Below, piece by piece: positions 27,001 through 32,934 of a stretch of DNA of 32,934 nt; the first letter of the stretch is position 1; the number at the start of each line of letters is the position of its first letter. The notes under the pieces were generated by a model. The model was not told the origin of the DNA. It saw nothing but the letters and a program-made list of their open reading frames with translations, and made no database searches. The translations under genes were made by a program, and so were the position numbers. Source of the stretch: Chrysochromulina tobinii (Eukaryota; Haptophyta; Prymnesiales; Chrysochromulinaceae); contig JWZX01003076.1 in assembly GCA_001275005.1 (NCBI GenBank), positions 1 to 32,934 on the forward strand. Reading direction: 5' to 3'.

Positions 27001-27636
27001 CCGCCACGCGTGAAGGATCGCGCGCGCGGCGCTACCAGCGCTCGCACGGCGCTGCACGTCGAGCACCCACCGCTTGCTCGCAGCATCCACGTCGAGCATC
27101 CACCGCTTGCTCGCAGAGTAGCTCTCGAGCGAGCGGCTTCGCGCCGTCGATGCAGCCGCGGCGAGCGCCGGCCCCGAAGCTGCCGCAGCTGCACGCGCAG
27201 GTTCGATGACGTTGGCGCGCTGAAATTCCCAGAGCGCACTCGTGAGCTGTTCCAGCTCCTCCGACACCTTCGTGATGCGGCTCCAGCCGGGCTCCAGCCG
27301 CGCGAGCGCCTCCGACGACGCAGCCCGAGACATCGCGAGCGCTTCTGACGACGCAGCCCGGACGAAAGACGGCAGCTCCACCGACACCTTCGTGATGGTG
27401 CGGCTCCAGCTGGGCTCCAGCACCGAGAGTGCATCCGACGAGGCTGCCCGAGACATCGCGATCGCCTCCGACGACGTAACACGAATGACAGTTGGCAATT
27501 CTGCGAGCAACTCTGCCAGTGATTTATCAGAACCGTCCTTGTTTTTCAGACCACGCCGGCGGATCGCGAGTAGCACGGCCAGCGATGCGGCCGCTCCGAC
27601 AGCAGCGCATACGACGATCGTTGTCGTATTGCTCAT
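24001..27636 (-). CDS. Membrane-anchored aldo/keto reductase fused to a Rid (YjgF) domain and Ala-rich coil
   Basis: True ATG at 27636 (1211 residues). The order is: a signal anchor (IVVCAAVGAAASLAVLLAI, residues about 7-26); two approximately 40-residue repeats (SSEALAMSRAASS...LEPSWSRITKVS); an Ala/Arg-rich region; and an aldo/keto reductase from about 315 to 660. The AKR tetrad is present: Asp and Tyr in FDMADHYGS (about 360-368), Lys in LTKWVP (about 390) and His in LLQLHTWEY (about 427). VGLCNFDAD, TNQVSYSLLDRR and LPFGVLAGGLLTDRYL are typical AKR segments. A Rid/YjgF domain follows at about 670-805 (VVHVSGTTATR, FALDIVEASLKALGA, RTRIFVRRM, NTLVQAGLVGDDNLVEIEAEAVV). Last comes about 180 residues of Ala/Glu/Lys coil and a poly-Lys tail. 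AKRs reduce carbonyls with NADPH, and Rid proteins hydrolyse reactive enamines/imines. A coupled detoxification role is inference. Confidence 0.85.
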   Translation of the reverse strand: MSNTTTIVVCAAVGAAASLAVLLAIRRRGLKNKDGSDKSLAELLAELPTVIRVTSSEAIAMSRAASSDALSVLEPSWSRTITKVSVELPSFVRAASSEALAMSRAASSEALARLEPGWSRITKVSEELEQLTSALWEFQRANVIEPARAAAAASGPALAAAASTARSRSLESYSASKRWMLDVDAASKRWVLDVQRRASAGSAARAILHAWRRFVEKAAAVKAVALAQIEVDKAAVMVRLTSLIERAAAAQVAALAHVGGRRGAVAMAMAMGRWAMGRITDTASLVHARVQVEMASARERMGYVEQGVPRRRLSSTLVISRMVTGLWQVADLEREGGAGLDVELAVRDLTLYQEAGLCTFDMADHYGSAEVLAGRVACACAPGAVQCLTKWVPMPGREHATAATVDAAVATALSRLGSTAIDLLQLHTWEYTDGAWLDQLELLAKHPNVRNVGLCNFDADHARVALMSGVRVVTNQVSYSLLDRRAAGEMTSLCQSSGMQLLPFGVLAGGLLTDRYLDRADLTADELAASWSLAKYRRYVDCCGGWPKLQSLLRVLRAVADGHVLDGEPISIANVATRWVLEQPAVAAVIVGVRPSKSSLSNLEQNQRVFKFALSSADHAAIARALAELTALPGGCGDEYRKPPYLTASGDLTHHLSTIPSAFAVQPTPKGACVVSGTVWEALAGYSRAVRVDGGGGGAERRRVVHVSGTTATRRNGRVAGGHDPAAQATFALDIVEASLKALGASMADVVRTRIFVRRMRDWEAVARVHGRRFDGVSAPANTLVQAGLVGDDNLVEIEAEAVVDVAGDGAAPSAPGVALMAAEAAATPVRLGRTAEEQRSEQRVDSARSEVGAMIEPEPSVLAPTTAPSVPVRAPTTAPTTTLGLSHAAELRAKRAALDKNEVEKAETAKAEMEKAEMEKAEAAKAEVADEVPVYPNTPSAQLLPDFASPNLEVAERLVAEALRRSDPTTRLALEPATTRLVLEPAGDAKPETAESIEKELADCIADARKALQAKVAAATAAAAEVAAATEAKRLAAQKAEVELAASVAAAAAEADRLAAEAAAAAEAMAEAAAAEKAAAEAAAAAEAMAEAAAAEKAAAEAAAAAEVAEKAAAEAEKAAAEAMAAAQAEAAAAQEAGANAEAAVKAALEAEAAEAAVAKVMQTPDRRPPPASPTAAESAPEPTVAQPDMEPESVLEEAKEKKKKKKGKK
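24313..24456 (-). repeat. 60-bp tandem repeats in the Ala-rich coil
   Basis: The block CTCAGCCGCCGCGGCTGCCT and the following bases recur with a 60-bp period (24313, 24373, 24433), encoding AEAAAAEKAAAEAAAAAEAM-type units on the minus strand. The copies are almost identical, so the coil length probably varies between strains. Confidence 0.85.
27256..27497 (-). repeat. Two diverged 120-bp coding repeats
   Basis: The segments starting near 27256 and 27376 share GACACCTTCGTGATG, GGCTCCAGC and GCCCGAGACATCGCGA in the same order, about 120 bp apart. They encode the duplicated SSEA(I/L)AMSRAASS...SR-ITKVS-EL units of the reductase-Rid protein just after its membrane anchor. Confidence 0.75.
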
Positions 27637-27957
27637 GGAGGACAAGAACCGTCAACGGCGCACGCGTCCACCGCCAGGGCGGCAGCCGAGTGAAGATCAA
27701 AAACTCGTCCCATTCGGGTTGCCCGCTCGGCGGCCGAACGCAAGATTCCGAAGATGCGCGCGGGCGCAACGGCCGATAAGAGGGCGCAGGGACTTGCCAG
27801 CTGAGGCAAGCAAACAAGCAACTTACATTAGATCCCTTTTGCTGCTTGGTCCGCCGTCGGATCCTCGTGCCCGCATCGCACCTGTCTCGAGACCATCTAG
27901 GATCTCGCCCTGTCGTGTGGCTACATTACACGGGCGGACCAAACACGGACAGATATC
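27637..27957. other. Spacer between the reductase-Rid and apyrase genes
   Basis: This is the 5' region of the reductase-Rid gene and the 3' region of the apyrase gene (both minus strand). No gene, repeat or clear promoter motif is seen. Confidence 0.5.
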
Positions 27958-29562
27958 TCAAAGCAGCGGCGTGCGGTGCCGTGATGAAACACTCGCGCAC
28001 ACCAAGTAGGCAACTGCGCTCATCACGCCCGCGATCGCAAAGCCCGCGACCAGGCCCAGCCGAAATGTTGTGCTCGACGCCCAGCCGGTCGCCGGGTCGA
28101 GCCCCTCGGGCGCTGTCTCGGGCGGTGGCATCTGGATGGCGGTCGGCTTGTGCTTGACGGGACGCGCGAACGCATCCCAGACGCCACGAGGACTCGACGA
28201 CGGGCCACATGCCGCCGCCTCGGCGTACGGACCGCTCGTCAGCTCGAAGAGCATCGCCCCAAGGGTCCACCCCACGTCAAAGCCCTCGAGCTCGCGCACG
28301 TAGGTCACCGCCGTCGAGTCGGCGGGGATGCCGTACGCGCCCAGCAAGGCGGGCACGTACGCTGAACCGAAGCAAAAGTCTGCAGCGTACTTCGAAGCTA
28401 CCTCATCCCAACGCCGGCCGCAAAAGGCGCGGCCCGCCGCCGCGAACTCGGCCCACGAGCCTTCCCATCGACCGTTCCAGCTGACCAACCCAATCCCGTT
28501 GGCCACATAGAAGAAGAAGTCGGACGCGAAGAAGCGGACACCCGTCGGGGTGGGTTGGTACACGCCGCTCAGGGCGCACGGTGGCAGCACGCACTCATAG
28601 TCCAGATGCAGCAAGCTGTCGACGAGTCGCCTACACTCATCCCAGTTCCCGAGACCGGTGAAGCGTACAGTGCGGCATGCGCCGGCGCCACCGCCACAGC
28701 CAACGCTCACCTCACGCTCGTAACCGCGATTCATGCAGGGGTTCGCGATGCGTGGCTCAGGCGCCATACTCGCCGGATAGAGCGACGAGTAATCCAGCGC
28801 TGGCACTGCAACGGCGAGCTGCTCGAATAACCTCCGCTGCGCCTCGTCCTTGCCCGCGCGCATGTAAGAGTGCGAGTAGACGCGCACGTCCGGCCTGGCC
28901 TCGTTGCGGTCGCGCACGTAGTACGAGTCCTGCAGGATGCCACCCACGTCGGGCGGCTCGAACGTGATTTGGGTCGAGGCGCCTCCAAGGTCCAGCCCTC
29001 CGAACAGTGCTGGCGCCGTGTCGCCCAAAATGTGGCGCAGCGCCATCCAGTTGAAGAGGCCTTCGTATTCGCCTGAGAGCGTGCGCGCGTCCTCGGCCGG
29101 CAAGAATGCGAAGCGAGTGTGGTTGAGCACCGAGGCACGCACGGAGTTCCATATTGGCCGTTGCCTGCTCGCCGAGAGCAGGCGCATGCCAGCAGTGGCG
29201 TAGATGCGCAACCGCGTGTGCGGCTGCGCCGCGAAGGGCACCTGCAAAGAAGCCGCCACGAGCAGCGGCGCCAGATAGCTGTCGATCGCCGCTGCTGAGC
29301 GATCGGCAAAGGCAGAGATCCCTGGCTCTATCTTCAGCTCCTCGGATTTGGACGACTCACTCAGGAGCTCGGGCAACCCTGTCGGCCATGAGTACACATG
29401 TGCACGAGTCCCACTTGAGCCCGCATCGATGATCACGCCATAGGAGGTATCAATCGCTGCCACATGCATCGCGAAGACGACACCCAGGAATCGCTCCCCT
29501 GAAACGCAACCCGCTGAAGTAAGATTACTTGTACGATACCCGGATGCCGTCAGCTCAGTCAT
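27958..29562 (-). CDS. GDA1/CD39-family apyrase (nucleoside di/triphosphatase)
   Basis: ATG 29562, 534 residues, no intron. All five apyrase conserved regions are present: ACR1 DAGSSGTRAHVYSW (46-59), ACR2 YATAGMRLL (121-129), ACR3 LSGEYEGLFNW (162-172, with the catalytic Glu167), ACR4 GGLDLGGASTQITFE (188-202), and ACR5 VGWTLGAML near residue 440. Hydrophobic stretches near residues 25-37 (FLGVVFAMHVAAI) and at the C-terminus (LGLVAGFAIAGVMSAVAYLV) give the two-anchor layout of CD39-type enzymes. Several cysteines fit a lumenal or extracellular domain. Such enzymes hydrolyse NTP/NDP to NMP, either at the cell surface (nucleotide scavenging or signalling) or in the Golgi, where GDPase/UDPase action supports sugar-nucleotide exchange. 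Location here cannot be decided from sequence. The length is close to the family norm. Confidence 0.9.
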   Translation of the reverse strand: MTELTASGYRTSNLTSAGCVSGERFLGVVFAMHVAAIDTSYGVIIDAGSSGTRAHVYSWPTGLPELLSESSKSEELKIEPGISAFADRSAAAIDSYLAPLLVAASLQVPFAAQPHTRLRIYATAGMRLLSASRQRPIWNSVRASVLNHTRFAFLPAEDARTLSGEYEGLFNWMALRHILGDTAPALFGGLDLGGASTQITFEPPDVGGILQDSYYVRDRNEARPDVRVYSHSYMRAGKDEAQRRLFEQLAVAVPALDYSSLYPASMAPEPRIANPCMNRGYEREVSVGCGGGAGACRTVRFTGLGNWDECRRLVDSLLHLDYECVLPPCALSGVYQPTPTGVRFFASDFFFYVANGIGLVSWNGRWEGSWAEFAAAGRAFCGRRWDEVASKYAADFCFGSAYVPALLGAYGIPADSTAVTYVRELEGFDVGWTLGAMLFELTSGPYAEAAACGPSSSPRGVWDAFARPVKHKPTAIQMPPPETAPEGLDPATGWASSTTFRLGLVAGFAIAGVMSAVAYLVCASVSSRHRTPLL

Positions 29563-29600
29563 GCTCAGTCAAGCTCAGCAAGACAAAAAGCGTCAATGGT

Positions 29601-29668
29601 GAAAAGGTCAGTTCATGAATCGACACACGCGAGCGCGCACCGAACGGCCAACGAACACACGAGACACT
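29601..29668. repeat. Dispersed repeat, copy A
   Basis: GAAAAGGTCAGTTCATGAAT continuing to CGACACAC, then CACACGAGACAC, matches in order the sequence at 32691-32750 with small gaps. It lies just upstream of the apyrase start. Confidence 0.55.
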
Positions 29669-30261
29669 GCCACGCAGCGGCGTCGTGCCGTGTGACGCCC
29701 AAAGTTACATGGCTGTGAACCCAACGTGAAGGTGCCAGGTCACATGGACGGTATCCAACTATCCATCATGGAACCAGACAGGGGGATGCGGAGAGCCCAG
29801 AGTATGGGGATCTCTCAGCCGTTTGGGGGGTATGGGACTTCCCGGGGAAAGCCTTATGTAGGCACCCTGTGGGAAACGGTATGCTGCTCTTGCGCGATCG
29901 GAGCCCGTCGTGGATCTTCACACGATTCCTTACGGCGGCCCATCGCGCGATTGATGCGCGTCAGCTTTACCGACATGGGAGAGATGTGTTGCTGCAGCCC
30001 GGGTGCTCGCGCGCCTTTGCTCATTGTCCTGTCCTTCGTTGCGATAAGGCCGACTGGTCGTGCAACGGCTGTGCGCCGGATCCAATCCATCCTTCGCGCA
30101 AACCTATTGCACTCGAAGGCACACGCGTTGCAAGCGCGCATGTGCCAGGAGGGTACGGCATCACTCTCTGCCCACTGTGTCGAGTACACCCGCCTTGTAG
30201 GCTACCTCGCGCTCACTCGGCATAGCTGGTGTCTGCTGTCTGGACATCGTGCTTCAGCCCA

Positions 30262-30334
30262 ATGTACCATCCAGTGCGTGATCCCGCCTCCCAAGGATCG
30301 ACGCATGACAATGCCGGAAGCTCTCAAGCAAAAT
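30262..30334. repeat. 73-bp dispersed repeat, copy A
   Basis: Begins ATGTACCATCCAGTGC and ends GCTCTCAAGCAAAAT. It is identical to the segment at 31216-31289 apart from one inserted T in that copy, with the copies 954 bp apart. Both can be read as IPPPKDRRMTMPEALKQN in one frame. Confidence 0.92.
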
Positions 30335-30379
30335 TGCTTCTCCTTCCTTCAGGTTCGCGCTACCTGCAAATCTTTACAT

Positions 30380-31236
30380 GAACGAGGCCAAGCCGGTGAT
30401 GTCCTATGAGGAGCTCGGGGAGACGTTCCAGCGGGCGCTCGTAGATACGGCATCATCATCACAGACCCCGATGCTCTGAGTGATGCGCTGAGTGGCCTGG
30501 TGGACACCGCAATGCTGCAGAGTCCTCAAGCCATTCTCCGAGTTCATCGGAATCGTCTTTTCGCCACTCAAGACGTCCGACGGTGAGCTACGCGCCGATC
30601 CTGATTCCGGTGAGATCTTGGGCTAAATGCACGAGGTGTCCCTCATCAGAAGAGTGAAATCCGCACGGTGCTTGGGGACGACGCTGTTCCTAGACTGGCC
30701 GCTCCCAGGCAGGGAGAGCTGCCACTCTCCCTGTGCTGGGAGGAAACGCTGCACACCATCTTTTATAGATTGGGCATGGCCCAACGGCTGGGTTTGAAGC
30801 GTGTGCCGCTTACGACAGGAACCTCACTACAGAGGGCCGCGGCGCTGCGTTGCTATTAGGTTTCGAGCAGCTTAGCCTGCAAGCACCAATCTGGCTCAAA
30901 GCCATGCTCGCTCACGATCTTCTACAGATGCCCACCTTCACTTCCTATGTCAACTACGCTACTTCCAGCAAGGAGGCTAGGAAGCAAATCAGGGTGCGCA
31001 TCGAGGCGACTCGCGAGCTGATCGAGGTCACAGAGGCCTTTCAGACATCTACTCAGCAAGGCAGCGAAGATAGCTTGGGGCAAGGAGAAGACGAGGTACT
31101 TGGATCCAGTATGAATGCAAAGTTCTACAGATTCGTGCGTCGATCAAGGGCATTCAAAGTACCTGTACAAGTACATGCAGCAAGACTGCAAAGCCATGGT
31201 GAATCGCTTGCAGGGATGTACCATCCAGTGCTGTGA
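30380..31236 (+). pseudogene. Decayed gene-like region, possibly an oxygenase relative
   Basis: Protein-like segments lie in shifting frames. MSYEELGETFQRAL (about 30390-30440) gives way, in another frame, to RYGIIITDPDALSDALSGLV (about 30440-30500), and later the frame opened from 30768 reads GFEACAAYDRN...LLLGFEQLSLQAPIWLKAMLAHDLLQ up to a stop at 31236. The order 'helix, Y-G-I-I-I, then helix' loosely resembles the start of the PhyH-like domain in the gene at 14495 (EKYGCALVTG). No single intact frame, start codon or splice pair explains it, so I call it a remnant. Function and ancestry are uncertain. Confidence 0.3.
30703..30741. repeat. Imperfect hairpin with 14 paired bases
   Basis: Outer stem TCCCAG (30703-30708) with CTGGGA (30736-30741); inner stem CAGGGAGA (30710-30717) with TCTCCCTG (30726-30733); 8-base loop; bulges of one and two bases. 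It lies in the decayed region and has no flanking T-run that would suggest a terminator. Confidence 0.75.
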
Positions 31237-31289
31237 TCCCGCCTCCCAAGGATCGACGCATGACAATGCCGGAAGCTCTCAAGCAAAAT
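31216..31289. repeat. 73-bp dispersed repeat, copy B
   Basis: Second copy of the segment at 30262-30334, with one extra T (CAGTGCTGTGATC versus CAGTGCGTGATC). The sequences flanking the two copies differ, so the duplication boundaries are sharp. Confidence 0.92.
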
Positions 31290-31578
31290 AGCCCTCCTCC
31301 ACATCAGAGTCGGAAAACCGCTCGAGAGCTGCGTGGCGGCGCGGCGCGCTCCCAACACGTCGAACAATTCTCGCCTGCTCCTCGAGCTCTGAAGTCGTGT
31401 TGATTTTACAAATCTGCTCTTGATCGTGAACAAGGGCTACGTGCTGGTTGTGGACTGGAGTCTTTCTCCCCCTCCCCCCCCTCTCCTCTCAAGTACCGGT
31501 ACAAGCTTTGCGTTACGAACATGACAACTTCTGCACACGTTTTGGCATCTTCAAGACGCGCGAACGCACAAATCTGAA
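31290..31578. other. Unassigned sequence with a short protein-like stretch
   Basis: Around 31410-31470 one frame reads LLLIVNKGYVLVVDWSLS, then a pyrimidine-rich run (CCCCCTCCCCCCCCTCTCCTC, 31466-31490) follows. This could be an exon end or the tail of the decayed region; no start or acceptor could be paired with it. Confidence 0.3.
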
Positions 31579-32322
31579 ATGCGCACGGGCGTGTCTTCTT
31601 GCGAGCGACTCACCTCGTCCGGCCGGACCGCGTGGATAGGAGCTGGACGCTGGGTGGACGGGTACCCCTACGGCAGCGGCGCGCCGCGATCCTACGCGCG
31701 CAGTGCTCTGCCGCGCCCATTCGACGACTGGCGTTCTGGTTCTGAATCTTCTGCAAGCATGCTGAGTCGAACAAACACAGCCGGCGGGCACACCTGGGTC
31801 GGACCAGGAGGACTCGGTCTCACTTCCCAAGCAGTTCGTGGGGCCCAGCAGGACCTCGAGCCGCAAGACTCACGGACACCTCGTGCACAGGAGTCACAAC
31901 GCAGAGCATCCAGGGCTTCATGCAGCAGTACCACGAGCCGTTTTGGAGCTGCTGTAGCACGCGCTACCGATCCCCCAGGAGGTCTGGTGGTCTGGAGCCA
32001 CCCGAATGGCATCAGCTCTCTGCCAGCTGCACCTTCCACACCTCCGCAAACAGTCCGAGGCACACCATACGCAGTGCACAACGAGAGTAGTCGGGCCGTC
32101 TGGCGCGCCGACTGGTTCTGGAACAGCGCTGCGGGTCACCCGAACGAGCTGCAGCACCCGATTGAATCGTTTGTGGCCTCGAGGCAACGCAGCGGCCAAC
32201 CCGTTCCACAGCATGCGCCACCGCCAAGCATGCCACGCCTTGGCCACGACTGGGTTGTGGGACCCTGCAGGCGAGCAAGCTCTCCAGACATCCACATCGA
32301 TTCGGCCGCCCTGTTTGCCTGA
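31579..32322 (+). CDS. Hypothetical protein, 247 residues
   Basis: An ATG-initiated open frame of 247 residues with no recognised domain. The composition is Ser/Ala/Pro/Arg-rich with scattered tryptophans (FDDWRSGSES, GGHTWVGPGG, RADWFWNSAAGHPNELQH). No signal peptide or membrane segment is visible. It lies next to decayed and repetitive sequence. Chance ORFs of this length do occur in GC-rich DNA, so coding status is doubtful. The regular Trp/Gly/Asn-containing stretches argue mildly for a real, perhaps lineage-restricted, protein. Confidence 0.33.
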   Translation: MRTGVSSCERLTSSGRTAWIGAGRWVDGYPYGSGAPRSYARSALPRPFDDWRSGSESSASMLSRTNTAGGHTWVGPGGLGLTSQAVRGAQQDLEPQDSRTPRAQESQRRASRASCSSTTSRFGAAVARATDPPGGLVVWSHPNGISSLPAAPSTPPQTVRGTPYAVHNESSRAVWRADWFWNSAAGHPNELQHPIESFVASRQRSGQPVPQHAPPPSMPRLGHDWVVGPCRRASSPDIHIDSAALFA

Positions 32323-32934
32323 GATTCATGAAACATGAGAGTTCGTAGACATTTAAACAGTCGAACGCGAGAGAAACGGAGCATATGCCCCCACTGATGC
32401 CCTCTCTGCAATTGCCTCTCTGGCCGTTTCACGCGTCACGCATCGAATGCGTGTTCAATGGCATCTGTGCTTATCTGTGCCGGGGTCACGCGTCACACCG
32501 TGTTCGCGTTTTGCGCGTGTCGACGTTCAAGTCCCGTTCAAGTCAAGTCAAGTCTTGACTTCCGTTCACAACCAAGGCGGTTTAGAAAAGTAACCAAGGA
32601 CACTGAACCGGCGTGCATGTAAACACGGTACTCAAGTGTTCGCACGCATTCGTGTAAGGTGTGTGTATCGTATGAGCGTCTGTCGTGTTGCGAAAGGGTC
32701 AGTTGAATCGACACACAAGGTACCGACCAGCCACTACCACACGAAACACAGACTGGAGCTGCGGTCGCGTCGCCCGGTGGACTAACACACCGGCGAGGAT
32801 TTTCAAGGATCCGGACCCACCCCCCGACCCAGCCACGCTACATCATGCTACATCTATCGGCCCCATGCCGGTAGTTCACATGACTGGCCCCCCGTGCCCA
32901 CGAGCAGGTACGACCTGTCCCCCGTGCCCGACCC
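32323..32934. other. Non-coding end of window with small repeats
   Basis: No gene is seen. CACGCGTCAC occurs twice near 32430 and 32488. AAGTC units repeat at 32528-32562 and form a short inverted repeat, AAGTCAAG (32545-32552) with CTTGACTT (32554-32561). The second copy of the apyrase-upstream repeat is at 32691-32750. CCCCCGTGCCC occurs twice in the last 50 bases. The similarity to the apyrase 5' region hints that another gene's regulatory region may lie here. Confidence 0.45.
32691..32750. repeat. Dispersed repeat, copy B
   Basis: CGAAAGGGTCAGTTGAATCG followed by ACACAC, then CACACGAAACAC, parallels 29601-29668. The match is interrupted by a three-base gap and substitutions, so it is diverged. 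Confidence 0.55.

Larger units (their letters stand above)
29563..30359. other. Apyrase 5' region and unassigned sequence
   Basis: The first 150 bases are the probable apyrase promoter region and include one copy of a dispersed repeat (29601-29668). From about 29726 several frames are open for 100-230 codons (one 29726-30409), but they overlap in different frames and none shows a recognisable domain, so no gene is called. A 73-bp segment at 30262-30334 is repeated near 31216. Confidence 0.4.

Noticed and set aside
1-32934. tRNA, rRNA, CRISPR or complete transposon
   Set aside because: No cloverleaf, rRNA-like block, spaced repeat array or transposase/reverse-transcriptase motif was seen on either strand by eye.

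Overview
The window is nuclear DNA of a eukaryote, most likely a unicellular alga. The evidence is GC-rich, CpG-rich sequence, single-gene units with no bacterial operon layout, short GT-AG introns and eukaryotic protein families (3R-MYB, MORC ATPase, AP2 domain, Tudor-like domains, GDA1/CD39 apyrase). The domain mixture (AP2 in a chromatin protein, an LRR protein with an ISYCW-type N-terminal domain, 2-oxoglutarate dioxygenase) fits a haptophyte best in my judgement. A dinoflagellate or pelagophyte cannot be excluded. No rRNA, tRNA, CRISPR array or complete transposon was recognised.

Layout. Positions 96-1998 (+): a three-repeat MYB factor with two introns. 1999-2933: spacer with small repeats. 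2934-4964 (+): a leucine-rich-repeat protein with a HET/TIR-like N-terminus; one of its introns appears to start with GA, and the other is flanked by a 17-bp duplication spanning both splice sites. 5292-6839 (+): a GT61-like glycosyltransferase. 7107-10598 (+): a MORC-type GHKL ATPase carrying a Tudor-like region and a C-terminal AP2 domain. 10750-14047 (+): a protein with several Tudor-like modules and a helix-turn-helix, broken by one base at a run of seven G. 14495-15946 (+): a membrane-anchored phytanoyl-CoA-dioxygenase-like enzyme. 16603-17655 (-): a membrane RING-type protein, divergent from 17756-19948 (+), an unrecognised protein with 99-bp internal repeats and a C2H2 finger. 20258-22705 (+): a CUB-domain, cysteine-rich, probably secreted protein. 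23053-23773 (-): a small protein rebuilt across a 91-bp intron. 24001-27636 (-): a membrane-anchored aldo/keto reductase fused to a Rid (YjgF) domain and an alanine-rich coil. 27958-29562 (-): an apyrase. 29563-32934: mainly non-coding, with a decayed gene-like stretch, dispersed repeats and one weak hypothetical ORF.

How the genes relate. The adjacent MORC-AP2 and Tudor-HTH genes lie on the same strand 151 bp apart and may form a chromatin-reading or silencing pair; this is inference from position and domains. The GT61, CUB, RING and apyrase products point to the endomembrane system and cell surface. The remaining genes look like independent neighbours. Splice acceptors in three introns share TGCGCAG, which suggests a species-specific 3' splice signal.
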